Shown here: in pieces, positions 48,036-58,513 of the stretch
Layout: every line of letters begins with the position of its first letter
How positions within the stretch are numbered: position 1 is the first letter of the stretch
Assembly: GCA_928212115.1 (NCBI GenBank)
Contig: CAKMRJ010005523.1
Coordinates: 109,715,332 to 109,779,331, forward strand
Length of the DNA: 64,000 bases
Source of the DNA: Lactuca virosa
Lineage: Eukaryota; Streptophyta; Magnoliopsida; Asterales; Asteraceae
Reading direction: 5' to 3'
The notes under the pieces: model-generated
What the model saw: the letters and a program-made list of their open reading frames with translations, nothing else
Told to the model about the DNA's origin: nothing
The model's database searches: none
Program-made: the position numbers and the translations under genes

Positions 48036-48978
48036 ATTATCTCCCCTTAGGATGATTACGTCCCGGAATCATCAACGAAATAGGGCTCATGATGACTCCA
48101 TACGTTATCTCTTCATCCTAAGTAATAACCGTAACTTTGATGTTTGTTCGAACGAGTACTTATCTCTAAGACTTCCTGACTGCAGGGGGGGGGTGCCCGA
48201 TCTTGGATCCGCTCTCTATCTCATGTTAGACTTTCAATCATGATCTTCATGTCACGATCTCGATCTTTATTGGAGACTCCTTCTTTAACAAACTTGAGAT
48301 AAGTTTCTTCCTTCGATTATCATAATAGACCGATGGGCCATGTTCTAATGATCTCATCGTATGATGCATTGCTTGGACTCAGATCTTTTAGTGTCAAATT
48401 CCAGAACATGCTATACCTTCCTTCATGTTCTAATTATGATCACATCTTAAAAGGTAGCATTCCTAGCTACAAGCAACTATCGCGATACCTCTATTGATCG
48501 CTTTGATTGTCTTTCACTCCAATCTTCTAGCTTAAGTCGGATGCTACATCGGACTTGGTTCTTTGAACCACGTAACATACTCGTCTTAGTCGGACTCAAT
48601 TCGATATGACCACTAGGTTCGGAATAACAATCATCTTCTTAATCATTACCGAAACAATGGTAATGACATACTTGAATAAAACAGAATCAATTACTAGCAT
48701 CTTGGTAACCTTGTGACTTTCCCTTATCCAAGTGTGAGTCATGTGCTTCCGGTAGTATATGCATCTACTACCTTTCACACCTACTCATACTCGTCCCAAG
48801 TATTGTCTCGCAGTTTTCCAAGTCATTATAAAAGAAAATCACATAAGAACTTAACACACCAGATAACAGAGGTTTTATATTATTCCTTGAAACAATTACA
48901 TGGGCGTTCAAGTTCACCCTAGACTATGCCTCTAATAGGCTACACCACACCATACTATCTACATGGCTACTTCCTAAC
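48036..48978 (-). other. Non-coding interior of Ty3 element A
   Basis: Begins with the polypurine tract (minus strand CTAAGGGGAGATAAT) against the LTR. No pol motif in any frame. The conserved palindrome block lies at 48740-48800. Confidence 0.7.
48751..48772 (-). promoter_or_regulatory. Conserved 22-nt palindrome (ATGCAT core)
   Basis: Arms GGTAGTA and TACTACC flank an ATGCAT core; 10 of 11 pairs form. Same flanking block as at 20662 and 58621, but the core is changed with pairing kept. Here it lies 3' of gag rather than in the leader. Confidence 0.6.
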
Positions 48979-49614
48979 TCAGTCTTCGGATATGAAGTCC
49001 TCATCCTTGATTCCTTGCGTTGTTATCTGCTTTGTTTGGAATGCTCTCGCCCTCGGCTTTGGCGGCACATTTGGTCTTGCTGCCTCATTTTTCTTTGGGC
49101 AGTCCCTAGATAAATGCCCTTCTCCCCTACATTCGTAACATAACCTCTTGCTAAATGTACACTTATTGGCGTAATGCCCATTCCTTCCACATTTGTAGCA
49201 AGTTACCTCCTTATTTTTGCACTTCTCGCACCATTTTTCTTTACCTCCTCCTTTGCCAGGTTTTGAGGACATGTTGCTCTTGTTGGACCTTGAAGGTCCT
49301 TCAAATTTCCTCTTCTTGCTAACTTCAACCTCGTTGGCAGTCCTGTCGTTGATTATTTCTTCAACAGTCTCAGCAACCCAGGTGGTTGCCTCAATAGAAG
49401 GTGTCTGGCGTACTGGCACAATAAGTTCGTCCTTACTTTGTTGAAGTAATCGCCTCGTCTCTTCCATCTGTTGCTCCAACATCATTCGTACCATTTCCCG
49501 TACTCCTGCCATCGTGATTGGCTCAGGTGCAGCTCCTATTTCTGGTACATGCTCAATCACTTGTGGTTCGGGCTTCGGGTTTCCACTTCCAAATCCGCTT
49601 CGAGTGCACACCAT
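48979..49614 (-). CDS. Truncated Gag of Ty3 element A (211 aa)
   Basis: Starts MVCTRSGFGSGNPKPEPQVI and has a short coiled stretch (MVRMMLEQQMEETRRLLQQS). It then goes almost straight to a basic linker and Cys motifs. Two CX2CX4HX4C knuckles are intact (CYKCGRNGHYANKC and CYECRGEGHLSRDC), preceded by a CEKC pair. The capsid core with its aromatic motifs, present in the gag at 19276, is missing. This is therefore an internally deleted gag of half the usual length. The frame is open without stops, so the deletion kept the frame. Confidence 0.8.
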   Translation of the reverse strand: MVCTRSGFGSGNPKPEPQVIEHVPEIGAAPEPITMAGVREMVRMMLEQQMEETRRLLQQSKDELIVPVRQTPSIEATTWVAETVEEIINDRTANEVEVSKKRKFEGPSRSNKSNMSSKPGKGGGKEKWCEKCKNKEVTCYKCGRNGHYANKCTFSKRLCYECRGEGHLSRDCPKKNEAARPNVPPKPRARAFQTKQITTQGIKDEDFISED

Positions 49615-49999
49615 GTCGATCTATACACCAAGTCGGACGTTCGGTGTAGAGTGACGAGAATTTAGATAGAGAAGATTTTATTTACGATCAACGTGTAAAT
49701 CTCCCTAATACTCCGAAGAGTTACATGCCAGTTCTAATACCGTGTTAAATGTTTAGAAATCTGAACACATAAAATTTCCAGATCCGGTCGGCAACAGACC
49801 ATAGATCCGTTCAAACATTTAGCATCATAAATCATTTAGCACATAAAAGCATGTTAGGTATTTTCCCTAAATAAGCTAGTGCTTGTGTCTATTCAGGTGT
49901 ATTACCTAAGTTCATTACACACACTCCTCACAATCATTGCTTAGCATTCTAAGTTTAAGTCTAGAAATAAATCCATATTCCTAGTTCGCTTAAACTAAT

Positions 50000-50012
50000 G
50001 CTCTGATACCAA
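50000..50012 (-). promoter_or_regulatory. Primer-binding site of Ty3 element A
   Basis: Minus-strand TTGGTATCAGAGC directly beside the 16-bp LTR stub, complementary to initiator Met-tRNA. Confidence 0.85.
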
Positions 50013-50029
50013 CTGTGACATCCCCATTT

Positions 50030-50571
50030 AGCACAGTGGGCCTTCTTGTGGCCCCTCTGACTGCAATGGAAACATACTGGGTCAAGTCCCTGGGCGATGG
50101 TAGTAGTACAATCTCTGCTAAAATGACCAGTCCGTCCGCACTTGAAACAGCCAGGATCACCGCCTCTACTACTCCTACACGCACCCACGTGCGTCCTGCC
50201 ACACTTACCGCATCGGCTGCGGTCCTGGAAGTCTCTCGATCTCAAACTCGGCCCTTTGGTTCTTTTACCCGAACATGTGGGCCACTAAACCTCATCCGGT
50301 TTTCTCTTCCTTTCTGACTCCCGGTCAATCTCTCGCTCCTGCATTATCCCATCGTCCCCACCAATCGTCTGAACAACCGTTGTCTGATCCTGGAGCTTCT
50401 CGGTCAACCTATCAGTGACCCTCTCGACGATGTCGGGTAGCTCCTCGCGAATGACTCGTAATACTTCCGCAGCAACCCAATCACGCAGAGAACTCTCCTG
50501 GGGACAGGGTGCCCCACTTACTCCCGACCCCTGATGGCAAGAGCTAAAAATGGGATCTCCCTCCCTGATGG
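50030..50571 (-). pseudogene. Ty3 element 3 gag, C-terminal part
   Basis: One minus-strand frame runs from the copia insertion to the junction with element A. It includes SSLRDWVAAEVLRVIREELP, a coiled stretch (RLTEKLQDQTTVV), a single TAG stop near 50292, and knuckles CFKCGRTGHFSRDC and CFHCSQRGHKKAHC. The gag core is absent. The frame then runs straight into the LTR stub and primer site of element A. The 5' part of this gag lies across the copia insertion at 58305-58513. Confidence 0.75.
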
Positions 50572-51337
50572 TGATGGGTTTTTGAGCATTCTAACACTCC
50601 TATGGTGTACATGCAACCCTAGACACCTTGGATCTATGTTTGACTAAGATACATGCAAATAATTATTTTTCCAAGGTTCTTATCCTAACTAGCATGGCAT
50701 GGGGTACTTGAATCAAATAAAACTAGTAGAATTACTTGCCTTGTAGTAGTAGTTGATTGCTTGGAGTTTGAGAGCCTAGCACCAATAATGTGGATGCCTC
50801 AAATGGAAGTCACAAATGACCACAAACTTGGAAACTTGAGAGAATAGTCACAAACTTCTTGAAATCGGCCCTCTTAGTTTACACACATCAACTAGTCCAA
50901 TTTCTAGAACCAAAGCCTCCTTTATATAGTGTGGTGGATTAGGGTTACATTCATGTAAACCCTAATACCCATGTCTTTTCATTTCCATGAGATCCATGGG
51001 TTAAAGCTCCATGGAGTATCCATGGACTTTCCATGCAAGCCTAGCCCATTCCAAATAAGCATTAGCCCACACTATATAAATACAAGAGCCCATATTTAAT
51101 TAGTCATACTTTTGATCTCTAAATTAATTCTAAATTAATTATAGATCAATACTAATTAAATAATATGATTTTATATTAATATATTAGGACTTATAATATA
51201 TTAATAAATCATAACTTATACTATTCTCAAACGATTATCCATAAATTGTTCGGGTGAAGTGCAACCCAAATGGACCATGCCGGGTCGGGTCAAGTACATA
51301 CCAAATATAGTTATGGACTTAGACACTATATCCAACA
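50572..51337 (-). repeat. Left (3') LTR of copia element 1
   Basis: 766 bp, TGATGGG to CCAACA, followed by polypurine tract CCAAGTGGGAGAC (minus strand). Confidence 0.9.
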
Positions 51338-52193
51338 GTCTCCCACTTGGATAAGTCTAATAACTATAGTTGCAAGTATGACTTCAGGAACCGATCAGTA
51401 ATCGTAGCTCTTTAAACTCTGTTGAACTATGAAGCGCCATTTTAGATAAGTGATCATATAATCCTCTGTTCTATATATCAGCCGGACAAATACATGGAAC
51501 ATGGTCTTGCTTATTGTCCAGCATTTGTTTCCCGATTTCCGATTTGTTTGACATAGAACTTAACTGAACACATCAATTTAGTTCTGACCGGGCCCGGTAC
51601 ATAGGTCAAAACAAAATCATCGAGGGGCCCAGATATCGCTTCTAATCCTAGAAGGAACAAATAAACTTCGACTCATATGTTTGCTCTACTACTTGTTGAA
51701 TTACACACAAAAGCACGGTTTATAACATCGAGTTACCAATGCGTTTTCGTGCAATCAATGCATAACCAACTCATAGGCAACAAATCATATCTCTAGGTTT
51801 GAAGACTTATATGATATTACCGTCTCACGATCACTCGAGATAAATTCCATGAAGTGATACAAGTGAGCGTGGGTTGAATCCAATACTCAGAACTTATGAG
51901 CACTCATGAGTGCTGTAGCCCCGCTTTGTCTAACATCTTAGACCTCTACAAGCCAACCCATGACAGTCTTGATTCATATCTACTTCCAACATATGACCGA
52001 CTGTGGAGAGTTTGAATAATATGATATAAACCATAACATAATTATTCTAGAAGTCAAAACATGCAAAAAGAAATAATAGTAAACAATTGACAAGAGATAG
52101 CAACACTTTACTCATAAATAACAACTTTTATTTATCATCAAATGTCAATTACATTTTACAAATTTCAAGATTATCTAACTACTAAAACTAATA
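51338..52193 (-). other. 3' untranslated interior of copia element 1
   Basis: Between RNase H stop and polypurine tract. Conserved with 12049-12900 in copia element 2. Confidence 0.7.
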
Positions 52194-52742
52194 TCATCCT
52201 TCAAACCCTATGCTCCGAGCATGCTGGAGATGCTTAGCCCGAGTCAGTCCCTTCGTGAGGGGATCTGTTGGGTTCTCATCCGATGATACCCTCTTTGCCA
52301 CGAGGATTCCTTCTTCTATTCGATGTCTAATGAAGTGATATTTTCTGTCAATGTGTCTGGATCTCCCATGATCTCTTGGTTCCTTGGCTAAGGCAACCGC
52401 ACTATTGCTGTCACAGAAAATCTCCATTGGCTCCTTTATAGCTAGTACAACTCCAAGGTCTCCGATGAAGTTCTTTAGCCATATAGCCTCCTTTGATGCC
52501 TCGCTTGCTGCTATATACTTTGATTCACAAGTGGAATCAGCCACTGTCTCCTGCTTGGAACTTTTCCAAGTAATTGCCCCTCCATTTAGAGTAAAGACCC
52601 AGCCCGACTGAGAGCGAAAATAATCACTGTCAGTCTGAAAGCTAGCATCACTGTACCCTACAACTCTCAAGTCCTCACTGCCACCGAGGGTAAGGACCCA
52701 GTCCTTAGTCCTCGGTAGGTACTTGAGGATATTCTTTACCAC
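52194..52742 (-). CDS. Copia RNase H segment
   Basis: Reads ILKYLPRTKDWVLTLGG, YSDASFQTDSDYFRSQSGWV, TWKSSKQETVADSTCESKYI, ending DPLTKGL and a normal stop. These are the copia RNase H motifs (first Asp in SDASF, Glu in SKYIA-type ESKY, DPLTKGL tail). It is joined to the upstream segment by a frameshift near 52750, consistent with one extra T in a TTT run. Confidence 0.85.
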   Translation of the reverse strand: MVKNILKYLPRTKDWVLTLGGSEDLRVVGYSDASFQTDSDYFRSQSGWVFTLNGGAITWKSSKQETVADSTCESKYIAASEASKEAIWLKNFIGDLGVVLAIKEPMEIFCDSNSAVALAKEPRDHGRSRHIDRKYHFIRHRIEEGILVAKRVSSDENPTDPLTKGLTRAKHLQHARSIGFEG

Positions 52743-53376
52743 AGTCCAGTGTGCCTTGCCAAAGGTTCCCCTGATACCTGCTAACCATGCTCAAAGCAAA
52801 GGCTACATCAGGTCGAGTACACGTCATAGCATACATGATCGATCCTACAGCTGAAGCATAAGGTATTCGACTCATTTCTGCTATCTCAGCCTCAGTACTA
52901 GGGCTTTGTGTCTTACTCAATCTGGCGTTACTCTGGATGGGTAACTCTCCTTTCTTGGAGTTATGCATGTTGAACCTTTTCAACACTTTGTCCACATAGG
53001 TGCTTTGACTAAGTCCAATTAGTCTTTTACTCCTGTTTCTCAAAATCCTTATCCCTAGGATATAGGCAGCTTCTCCAAGGTCCTTCATAGCGAAACACTT
53101 CCCAAGCCAGGACTTTACTTCCTGCAGGGTTGGGATGTCATTTCCTATGAGTAGTATGTCATCCACATACAGTACCAAAAAGCTGACTATACTACCACTA
53201 GCCTTGATATAGACACAAGATTCATCTTCACTCCTTGAAAAGCCAAATTCTTTGATTTTCTCATCAAAGCAAAGATTCCATCTGCGAGGTGCCTGTTTTA
53301 ATCCATAAATGGATTTCTCGAGCTTACACACTCTACTGGGGTAATCTGTACTGACAAAACCCTCTGGCTGAACCAT
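52705..53376 (-). CDS. Copia reverse transcriptase segment
   Basis: Contains KLEKSIYGLKQAPRRWN, the catalytic YVDDILLIGND and SRIPYASAVGSIMYAMTCTR. YVDD supplies two catalytic aspartates. Upstream it connects to the 53298-54377 frame by a one-base loss near 53390. Confidence 0.88.
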   Translation of the reverse strand: MVQPEGFVSTDYPSRVCKLEKSIYGLKQAPRRWNLCFDEKIKEFGFSRSEDESCVYIKASGSIVSFLVLYVDDILLIGNDIPTLQEVKSWLGKCFAMKDLGEAAYILGIRILRNRSKRLIGLSQSTYVDKVLKRFNMHNSKKGELPIQSNARLSKTQSPSTEAEIAEMSRIPYASAVGSIMYAMTCTRPDVAFALSMVSRYQGNLWQGTLDCGKEYPQVPTED

Positions 53377-54377
53377 GTAAACATCTTCAGCAAGTTTCCA
53401 TTAAGGAAAGCGGTTTTGACATCCATTTGCCATATTTCATAATCATGAAATACAACAATGGCTAACAGAACCCTAATAGACTTAATCTTGGCCACTGGTG
53501 AAAAGGTCTCATCATAATCAACTCTCTGAGTTTGAGAATAACCCTTTGCAACCAGTCGTGCCTTATAAGTGTGTACATTACCATCCATGTCGGTCTTCTT
53601 CTTGAAGATCCATTTGCACCCAACTATCTTACGATCAGGTACATTGTCAACCAAGTTCCAAACTTGATTGTCATACATGGACTGGATCTCGCTATCCATA
53701 GCCTCTTTCCATTTAGCAGCCTCAGGGCCTGCCATGGCTTCCGTGTAGCTGTTAGGCTCATCCAGATTTACCAGTGTGTTATCACTGATAAATGTCTCAC
53801 CTTCTGCAGTAATATGAAAACCATAATAATGCTCAGGTGCATTCCTAACTCTGGTGGAACGCCTCAGAGGTATAGATTCTTCAGTTGGCTCAATAGGAGT
53901 TTTCTCCTCAGGTTGAGGGCTAGGGTTTGAGGTTCCTTCACCACTTGACTCTTGAATTTCCTCAAGGTCAATTTGCCTCCCACTGTCTCCTTGGCTCATG
54001 AATTCTCTCTCTCGAAAGAATCCTCTTCTTGCTACAAAGACCACATTATCGCTGGGTCTGTAGAAGATGTAACCAAAGGATTTCTGTGGGTAGCCGATGA
54101 AAATACACCTTTCGCTTCGGGGTTCGAGCTTATCGTGAGTCTCGCGTCTCACGAAAGCCTCACAACCCCAAATCTTGATGTGGTCTAGATTGGGAACTTT
54201 TCCAGTCCACACCTCGTGAGGTGTTTTGGCAACCTTCTTTATAGGGACTAGATTAAGGATATGGGCGGCAGTCTCTAAGGCATACCCCCAAAATGAGATT
54301 GGTAGCGAAGCTTGACTCATCATGGAACGAACCATGTCCAACAAGGTCCGATTGCGCCTCTCAGCTACACCATTCAA
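53298..54377 (-). CDS. Copia integrase C-terminus and reverse transcriptase start
   Basis: Begins MNGVAERRNRTLLDMVRSMM, with the integrase Glu in NGVAERRN context. Then IWGCEAFVRR and CIFIGYPQKSFGY, a Pro/Ser linker, KWIFKKKTDMDG, KARLVAKGYSQ and MDVKTAFLNGNL, the last holding the first RT catalytic Asp. It ends early through a frameshift. Confidence 0.88.
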   Translation of the reverse strand: MNGVAERRNRTLLDMVRSMMSQASLPISFWGYALETAAHILNLVPIKKVAKTPHEVWTGKVPNLDHIKIWGCEAFVRRETHDKLEPRSERCIFIGYPQKSFGYIFYRPSDNVVFVARRGFFREREFMSQGDSGRQIDLEEIQESSGEGTSNPSPQPEEKTPIEPTEESIPLRRSTRVRNAPEHYYGFHITAEGETFISDNTLVNLDEPNSYTEAMAGPEAAKWKEAMDSEIQSMYDNQVWNLVDNVPDRKIVGCKWIFKKKTDMDGNVHTYKARLVAKGYSQTQRVDYDETFSPVAKIKSIRVLLAIVVFHDYEIWQMDVKTAFLNGNLLKMFTWFSQRVLSVQITPVECVSSRNPFMD

Positions 54378-54387
54378 CTGTGGTGTC

Positions 54388-54843
54388 CTAGGAGAATGTC
54401 AATTGTGAGACAATCCCACATTCCTTAAGATAGTCAAGGAACTCAGTACTAAGATACTCACCACCACGATCGGATCGAAGCATCTTAATGTTCCTGCCCA
54501 ACTGATTCTCCACTTCTTGCTTAAACTCTTTGAATTTCTCAAAGGTTTCTGACTTATGCTTGATTAGGTAGACATATCCATATCTACTAAAATCATCAGT
54601 AAAAGTCACATAGAACCGATTAGCATCTCTTGTGGCAGTTTTGAAGGGTCCACACACATCTGTGTGTATGAGGTCCAACAAACCTTCACCCCTAGCACAA
54701 GTGCCAGTAAAAGGTGACTTTGTCATTTTACCAAGCAAACAAGATTCACAACTATCATCTGACTTTAGGTCAAATGACTCCAAGACTCCATCCTTTTGGA
54801 GTTGGCCTATGCGTTTTTTGCTTACATTTCCAAGACGACAATG
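54388..54843 (-). CDS. Copia GAG-pre-integrase and integrase core
   Basis: Reads HCRLGNVSKKRIGQL, SCESCLLGKMTKSPF, DLIHTDVCGPF, TDDFSRYGYVYLIKHKSE and MLRSDRGGEYLS. It has the HHCC-like Cys pair and the integrase Asp residues (HTD, RSD). It is separated from the upstream segment by a TGG-to-TGA type stop at 54844-54846. It is separated from the downstream one by one extra base near 54383. Confidence 0.85.
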   Translation of the reverse strand, partial: HCRLGNVSKKRIGQLQKDGVLESFDLKSDDSCESCLLGKMTKSPFTGTCARGEGLLDLIHTDVCGPFKTATRDANRFYVTFTDDFSRYGYVYLIKHKSETFEKFKEFKQEVENQLGRNIKMLRSDRGGEYLSTEFLDYLKECGIVSQLTFS

Positions 54844-55317
54844 TCATAAAGATGCTTTATCTAAGCTAGTGGAAGAGTTAATACACAATACATTATTTCC
54901 TAGATTATCTACAACAGATACAGTTTCAGACACGCCATCACAAGGTAATGCTTTAAAATAAAGAACATTATTAAAGAAAGCATCAATACTACCATTATTA
55001 TTATCAAAATAAAAGGTAAAACCTTGTTTATACAATGCATGAAAGGAAATAACATTTCTTGCCATTTCTGGCGAATAATAACATTTATTCAAATCTAATG
55101 TAAACCCACTATTTAGCACTAAGGAATAAACTCCTATCTTGGTGACAGGTGAAGCTTTCCTGTTTCCCATGATCAAGTTTATCTTTCCCTGCTCCACATT
55201 CTCACTTCTTTTTAGTCCCTGCAAATCACAAAAATATGTGAATACCACAACCTGTATCAAGGACCCAAGACTTAGAATGAGGTGAGTTATTAGACAATAT
55301 AGTGTATATACCTGCAT
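54844..55317 (-). CDS. Copia protease C-terminal part
   Basis: Carries LKRSENVEQGKINLIMGNRK and YSPEMARNVISFHALYKQGF, typical between copia protease and integrase. The active-site DTG lies in the preceding frame, because of an extra T near 55230. Confidence 0.75.
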   Translation of the reverse strand: MQVYTLYCLITHLILSLGSLIQVVVFTYFCDLQGLKRSENVEQGKINLIMGNRKASPVTKIGVYSLVLNSGFTLDLNKCYYSPEMARNVISFHALYKQGFTFYFDNNNGSIDAFFNNVLYFKALPCDGVSETVSVVDNLGNNVLCINSSTSLDKASL

Positions 55318-56218
55318 GGTTGGGTTTTACTTTCCCATCCTTCAACTCTTGCTGGTACTTTGGGCAGTTTCGCTTCCAGTGCGACTTTTCATGGCAATAG
55401 AAGCATTCAGCCTCATTAGGGTTAGCAGAAGGAGTGACAAAACCTTTCTTGGTTTTGCTTGAAGAGGAGCCTTCAAGGGTCTTACCCTTGGTACCCTTAG
55501 AAGGGTTCTTTCTCTTCTTCCCTTTGCCGTGCCCGATTGCCAAGACATTGGCCGCAGTTGGAGTAGGAGTAGGAGTAGTAACAACCGACTTACCCTTTAG
55601 ACCACTTTCGGCGGTCTTCAAGAGTCCTTGAAGTTTGCTGAGGGTGACTTCTTCCTTGTTCATGTGATATGTCATGCGGAATTGATCATAACACGATGGC
55701 AAGGAGTGCAAAATGATGTCTATTGCTAACTCCTCAGGGAAGTTCACATTCAGCTTCAGTAAACGGTCCACATACCTTTGCATTTTCTGCATGTGGCCCG
55801 TGATGGGTTCACCATCCTTCATTCGGGTTGTTATCATGGAGGAGATTATTTCATATCGCTCTTGACGAGCACTTTGATGGTAGCGGTCCATCAAGTCCTG
55901 GTGCATCTCAAAAGGATAATAGTCCTCATAGGACTTTTGGAGCTCGGCTGTCATGGTGGCCATCATGATGCATGCCACTTTTGTAGCATCTCTTTCATGT
56001 ACCTCATATTCAACAAGCTCTTCAGGAGTAGCAGTTGGCTCAGGTACCTTCAGCTCCTTGTCGAGAACATATTCTTTGTTCTCATACCGAGTGACCATCC
56101 TGATGTTTCTGATCCAATCTGTAAAGTTGGACCCATCAAAGATGACTCTCCCACAAAGATTCATGAGAGAGAAGGAGCTAGTAGGGTTTGAGCCAGAAGC
56201 ATTGTTATTGGAAGACAT
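55226..56218 (-). CDS. Copia Gag and protease active site (330 aa)
   Basis: Start MSSNNNASGSNPTSSFSLMN. The UBN2-type gag core runs FDGSNFTDWIRNIRMV to about residue 200 (ITGHMQKMQRYVDRLLKLN). A basic linker follows, then the zinc knuckle CFYCHEKSHWKRNC (CX2CX4HX4C, with Ser in place of the usual Gly before His), then WVLDTGCGIHI, the protease DTG. It ends at a frameshift stop. Confidence 0.88.
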   Translation of the reverse strand: MSSNNNASGSNPTSSFSLMNLCGRVIFDGSNFTDWIRNIRMVTRYENKEYVLDKELKVPEPTATPEELVEYEVHERDATKVACIMMATMTAELQKSYEDYYPFEMHQDLMDRYHQSARQERYEIISSMITTRMKDGEPITGHMQKMQRYVDRLLKLNVNFPEELAIDIILHSLPSCYDQFRMTYHMNKEEVTLSKLQGLLKTAESGLKGKSVVTTPTPTPTAANVLAIGHGKGKKRKNPSKGTKGKTLEGSSSSKTKKGFVTPSANPNEAECFYCHEKSHWKRNCPKYQQELKDGKVKPNHAGIYTILSNNSPHSKSWVLDTGCGIHIFL

Positions 56219-57516
56219 CTGAAAAGAAGAGGGAATAGATTAGATTAGATATAGAGATAGTCCTTAACAAAACACCAAATGTAATATTAAGGCTAGGACC
56301 CAACACAATATTTTATAACTTAGAAGAGGGATGCCGTAATCTAAGCTATAAGATATTTGAAGGTAGGTGAATGACGATTCACCAATTTCCACCATGAAAA
56401 ACGAAATATTTAATTAGGTTTTAATTGGTTTAGAAACTCCTAGATTCTTTGAGATTCATTGAACTTTCTTCAATGGCATGTTTCAATCTCGAGTGTGCCC
56501 TTCAAGTTTTGTGACTGGGATGCCGAGGATCACAAAACAAGGTGTGAAGTAACCATGCAAATTACTTGGTACCCTTAATGTATTACCCCTCAATCGATGT
56601 GCCGGTTAACCACACACGCTCCATCGATACTATGATAAACATTAAGTCACCTTTACCTACCTTGTTAAGTTCAAGTTAGTGTGCCGGTTAACCACACACG
56701 CTCCACTAACGACTTAAACAAAGTGTAAAGTGTAATTTCATGGATTAACACCTTATTCACATTTTCCTAAAATAACTAAGATTGGGAATTCAATAAAGTT
56801 TAGTTACTTTAGTATTATCATTATACTTTTAATGAGAATTTATAAGTCCTTGTCCTACCCGTTCGGCTAACGACCCTCCACCGATCAAGGAAGCGGTGGG
56901 TGAGAGTGGACACCCATTAAGTTGTCATTTTATAGGCAACAACCTTATACCCCCCTTATAGACCGGCTTCGTGAATGAGGCGTACTAGCGGTAAGACGAC
57001 TTGATCTTATACATATATAAATATTATTAAACTTATAATATTATAAAGTATAAGGGTTGAATTTTAACTTTTAAAATTCTAGGGGTTGGAACTAAAGTTT
57101 TTAATATGACTTTACATGTTCCAAAACTTGAGGGCAAGTTTTGTAAACTTTCAAAACTTTCATTTCTCATAACTTATGAGTTAATGGTTATTAAAAATGA
57201 AGACTCTTCATTTTTTTGTAACCTATGTGTTCTTTTAATGGTTATTTATAAATGTGACTTTTGGTTATCCATAACTTAAGAACTAGTTATGGACTCCATT
57301 AAAACACATAAAGATCAATAATTAATCTAATCAATTATTTGTACATAATTTCTATGATCTTCTAAACTCATATGTTTATGAATGTTCATATCAAAAATTT
57401 CAAGAATCGTAAGTACATATACAAAACTTGAAATTTTGATACGAGCTTTTGAACAAAACTTCGATTTTCAAGTTTTTTTTTTTTTTTTTTGCATCAAGTA
57501 TCAAATAAACAAACCA
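56219..57516 (-). other. Leader of copia element 1
   Basis: Runs from the primer-binding site to gag. The part 56270-57010 is conserved with 16520-17260. It has two 'gtgccggttaaccacacac' copies and 'gggatgccg' words. No coding. Confidence 0.75.
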
Positions 57517-57529
57517 GGCTCTGATACCA
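57517..57529 (-). promoter_or_regulatory. Primer-binding site of copia element 1
   Basis: Minus-strand TGGTATCAGAGCC, adjacent to the 5' LTR. Confidence 0.88.
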
Positions 57530-57530
57530 C

Positions 57531-58299
57531 TGATGGGTTTTTGAGCATTCTAACACTCCTATGGTGTACATGCAACCCTAGAAACCTTGGATCTATGTTT
57601 GACTAAGATACATGCAAATAATTATTTTTCCAAGGTTCTTATCCTAACTAGCATGGCATGGGGTACTTGAATCAAATAAAACTAGTAGAATTACTTACCT
57701 TGTAGTAGTAGTTGATTGCTTGGAGTTTGAGAGCCTAGCACCAATAATGTGGATGCCTCAAATGGAAGTCACAAATGACCACAAACTTGGAAACTTGAGA
57801 GAATAGTCACAAACTTCTTGAAATCGGCCCTCTTAGTTTACACACATCAACTAGTCCAATTTCTAGAACCAAAGCCTCCTTTATATAGTGTGGTGGATTA
57901 GGGTTACATTCATGTAAACCCTAATACCCATGTCTTTTCATTTCCATGAGATCCATGGGTTAAAGCTCCATGGAGTATCCATGGACTTTCCATGCAAGCC
58001 TAGCCCATTCCAAATAAGCATTAGCCCACACTATATAAATACAAGAGCCCATATTTAATTAGTCATACTTTTGATCTCTAAATTAATTCTAAATTAATTA
58101 TAGATCAATACTAATTAATAATATGATTTTATATTAATATATTAGGACTTATAATATATTAATAAATCATAACTTATACTATTCTCAAACGATTATCCAT
58201 AAATTGTTCGGGTGAAGTGCAACCCAAATGGACCATGCCGGGTCGGGTCAAGTACATACCAAATATAGTTATGGACTTAGACACTATATCCCATGGACA
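57531..58299 (-). repeat. Right (5') LTR of copia element 1
   Basis: 769 bp, TGATGGG at the left; ends CCCATGGACA, four bases longer at that end than the partner LTR, then the GATGG duplication. Confidence 0.85.
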
Positions 58300-58304
58300 G
58301 ATGG

Positions 58305-58513
58305 ATCTGGGATCCATATCGGGCTCTAGACAAGCAAATCCCTGAAAAAGACGAAGTCTGATCAATTATGTTGCGCATAATCCCTGAGGAAATGACATCT
58401 CTCATCTGATCATCTAGCTGTCCGGCTCTAGAGCCTGAGCCAGATCCCTCCCCGGCACCTGAACTGCCAACTGGTATCTCGCGCAACGTCACCATGCTGA
58501 AAACATATCGCAA
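58305..58513 (-). pseudogene. Ty3 element 3 gag, N-terminal part
   Basis: Starts MRYVFSMVTLREIPVGSSGA with a Gly/Ser-rich stretch like the gag at 19276, then QLDDQMRDVISSGIMRNIID. It is cut by copia element 1. The two parts of this gag together still lack the capsid core. Confidence 0.7.

Larger units (their letters stand above)
45621..50029 (-). mobile_element. Ty3/gypsy element A, gag-only, right end truncated
   Basis: A full left LTR (45621-48035) is followed by a polypurine tract, a gag gene, a primer-binding site and only the first 16 bases of the right LTR (50014-50029). After those bases the sequence jumps to the gag of another Ty3 element. No pol is present. Its LTR is the family seen at 1-2683. 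Confidence 0.85.
50572..58299 (-). mobile_element. Ty1/copia element 1, young, TSD GATGG
   Basis: LTRs 50572-51337 and 57531-58299 are nearly identical (a handful of differences over 766 bp). GATGG is duplicated exactly at 50567-50571 and 58300-58304. It carries all copia domains in the order gag, protease, integrase, reverse transcriptase, RNase H, but with several frame breaks. It inserted into the gag of Ty3 element 3. Confidence 0.92.
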
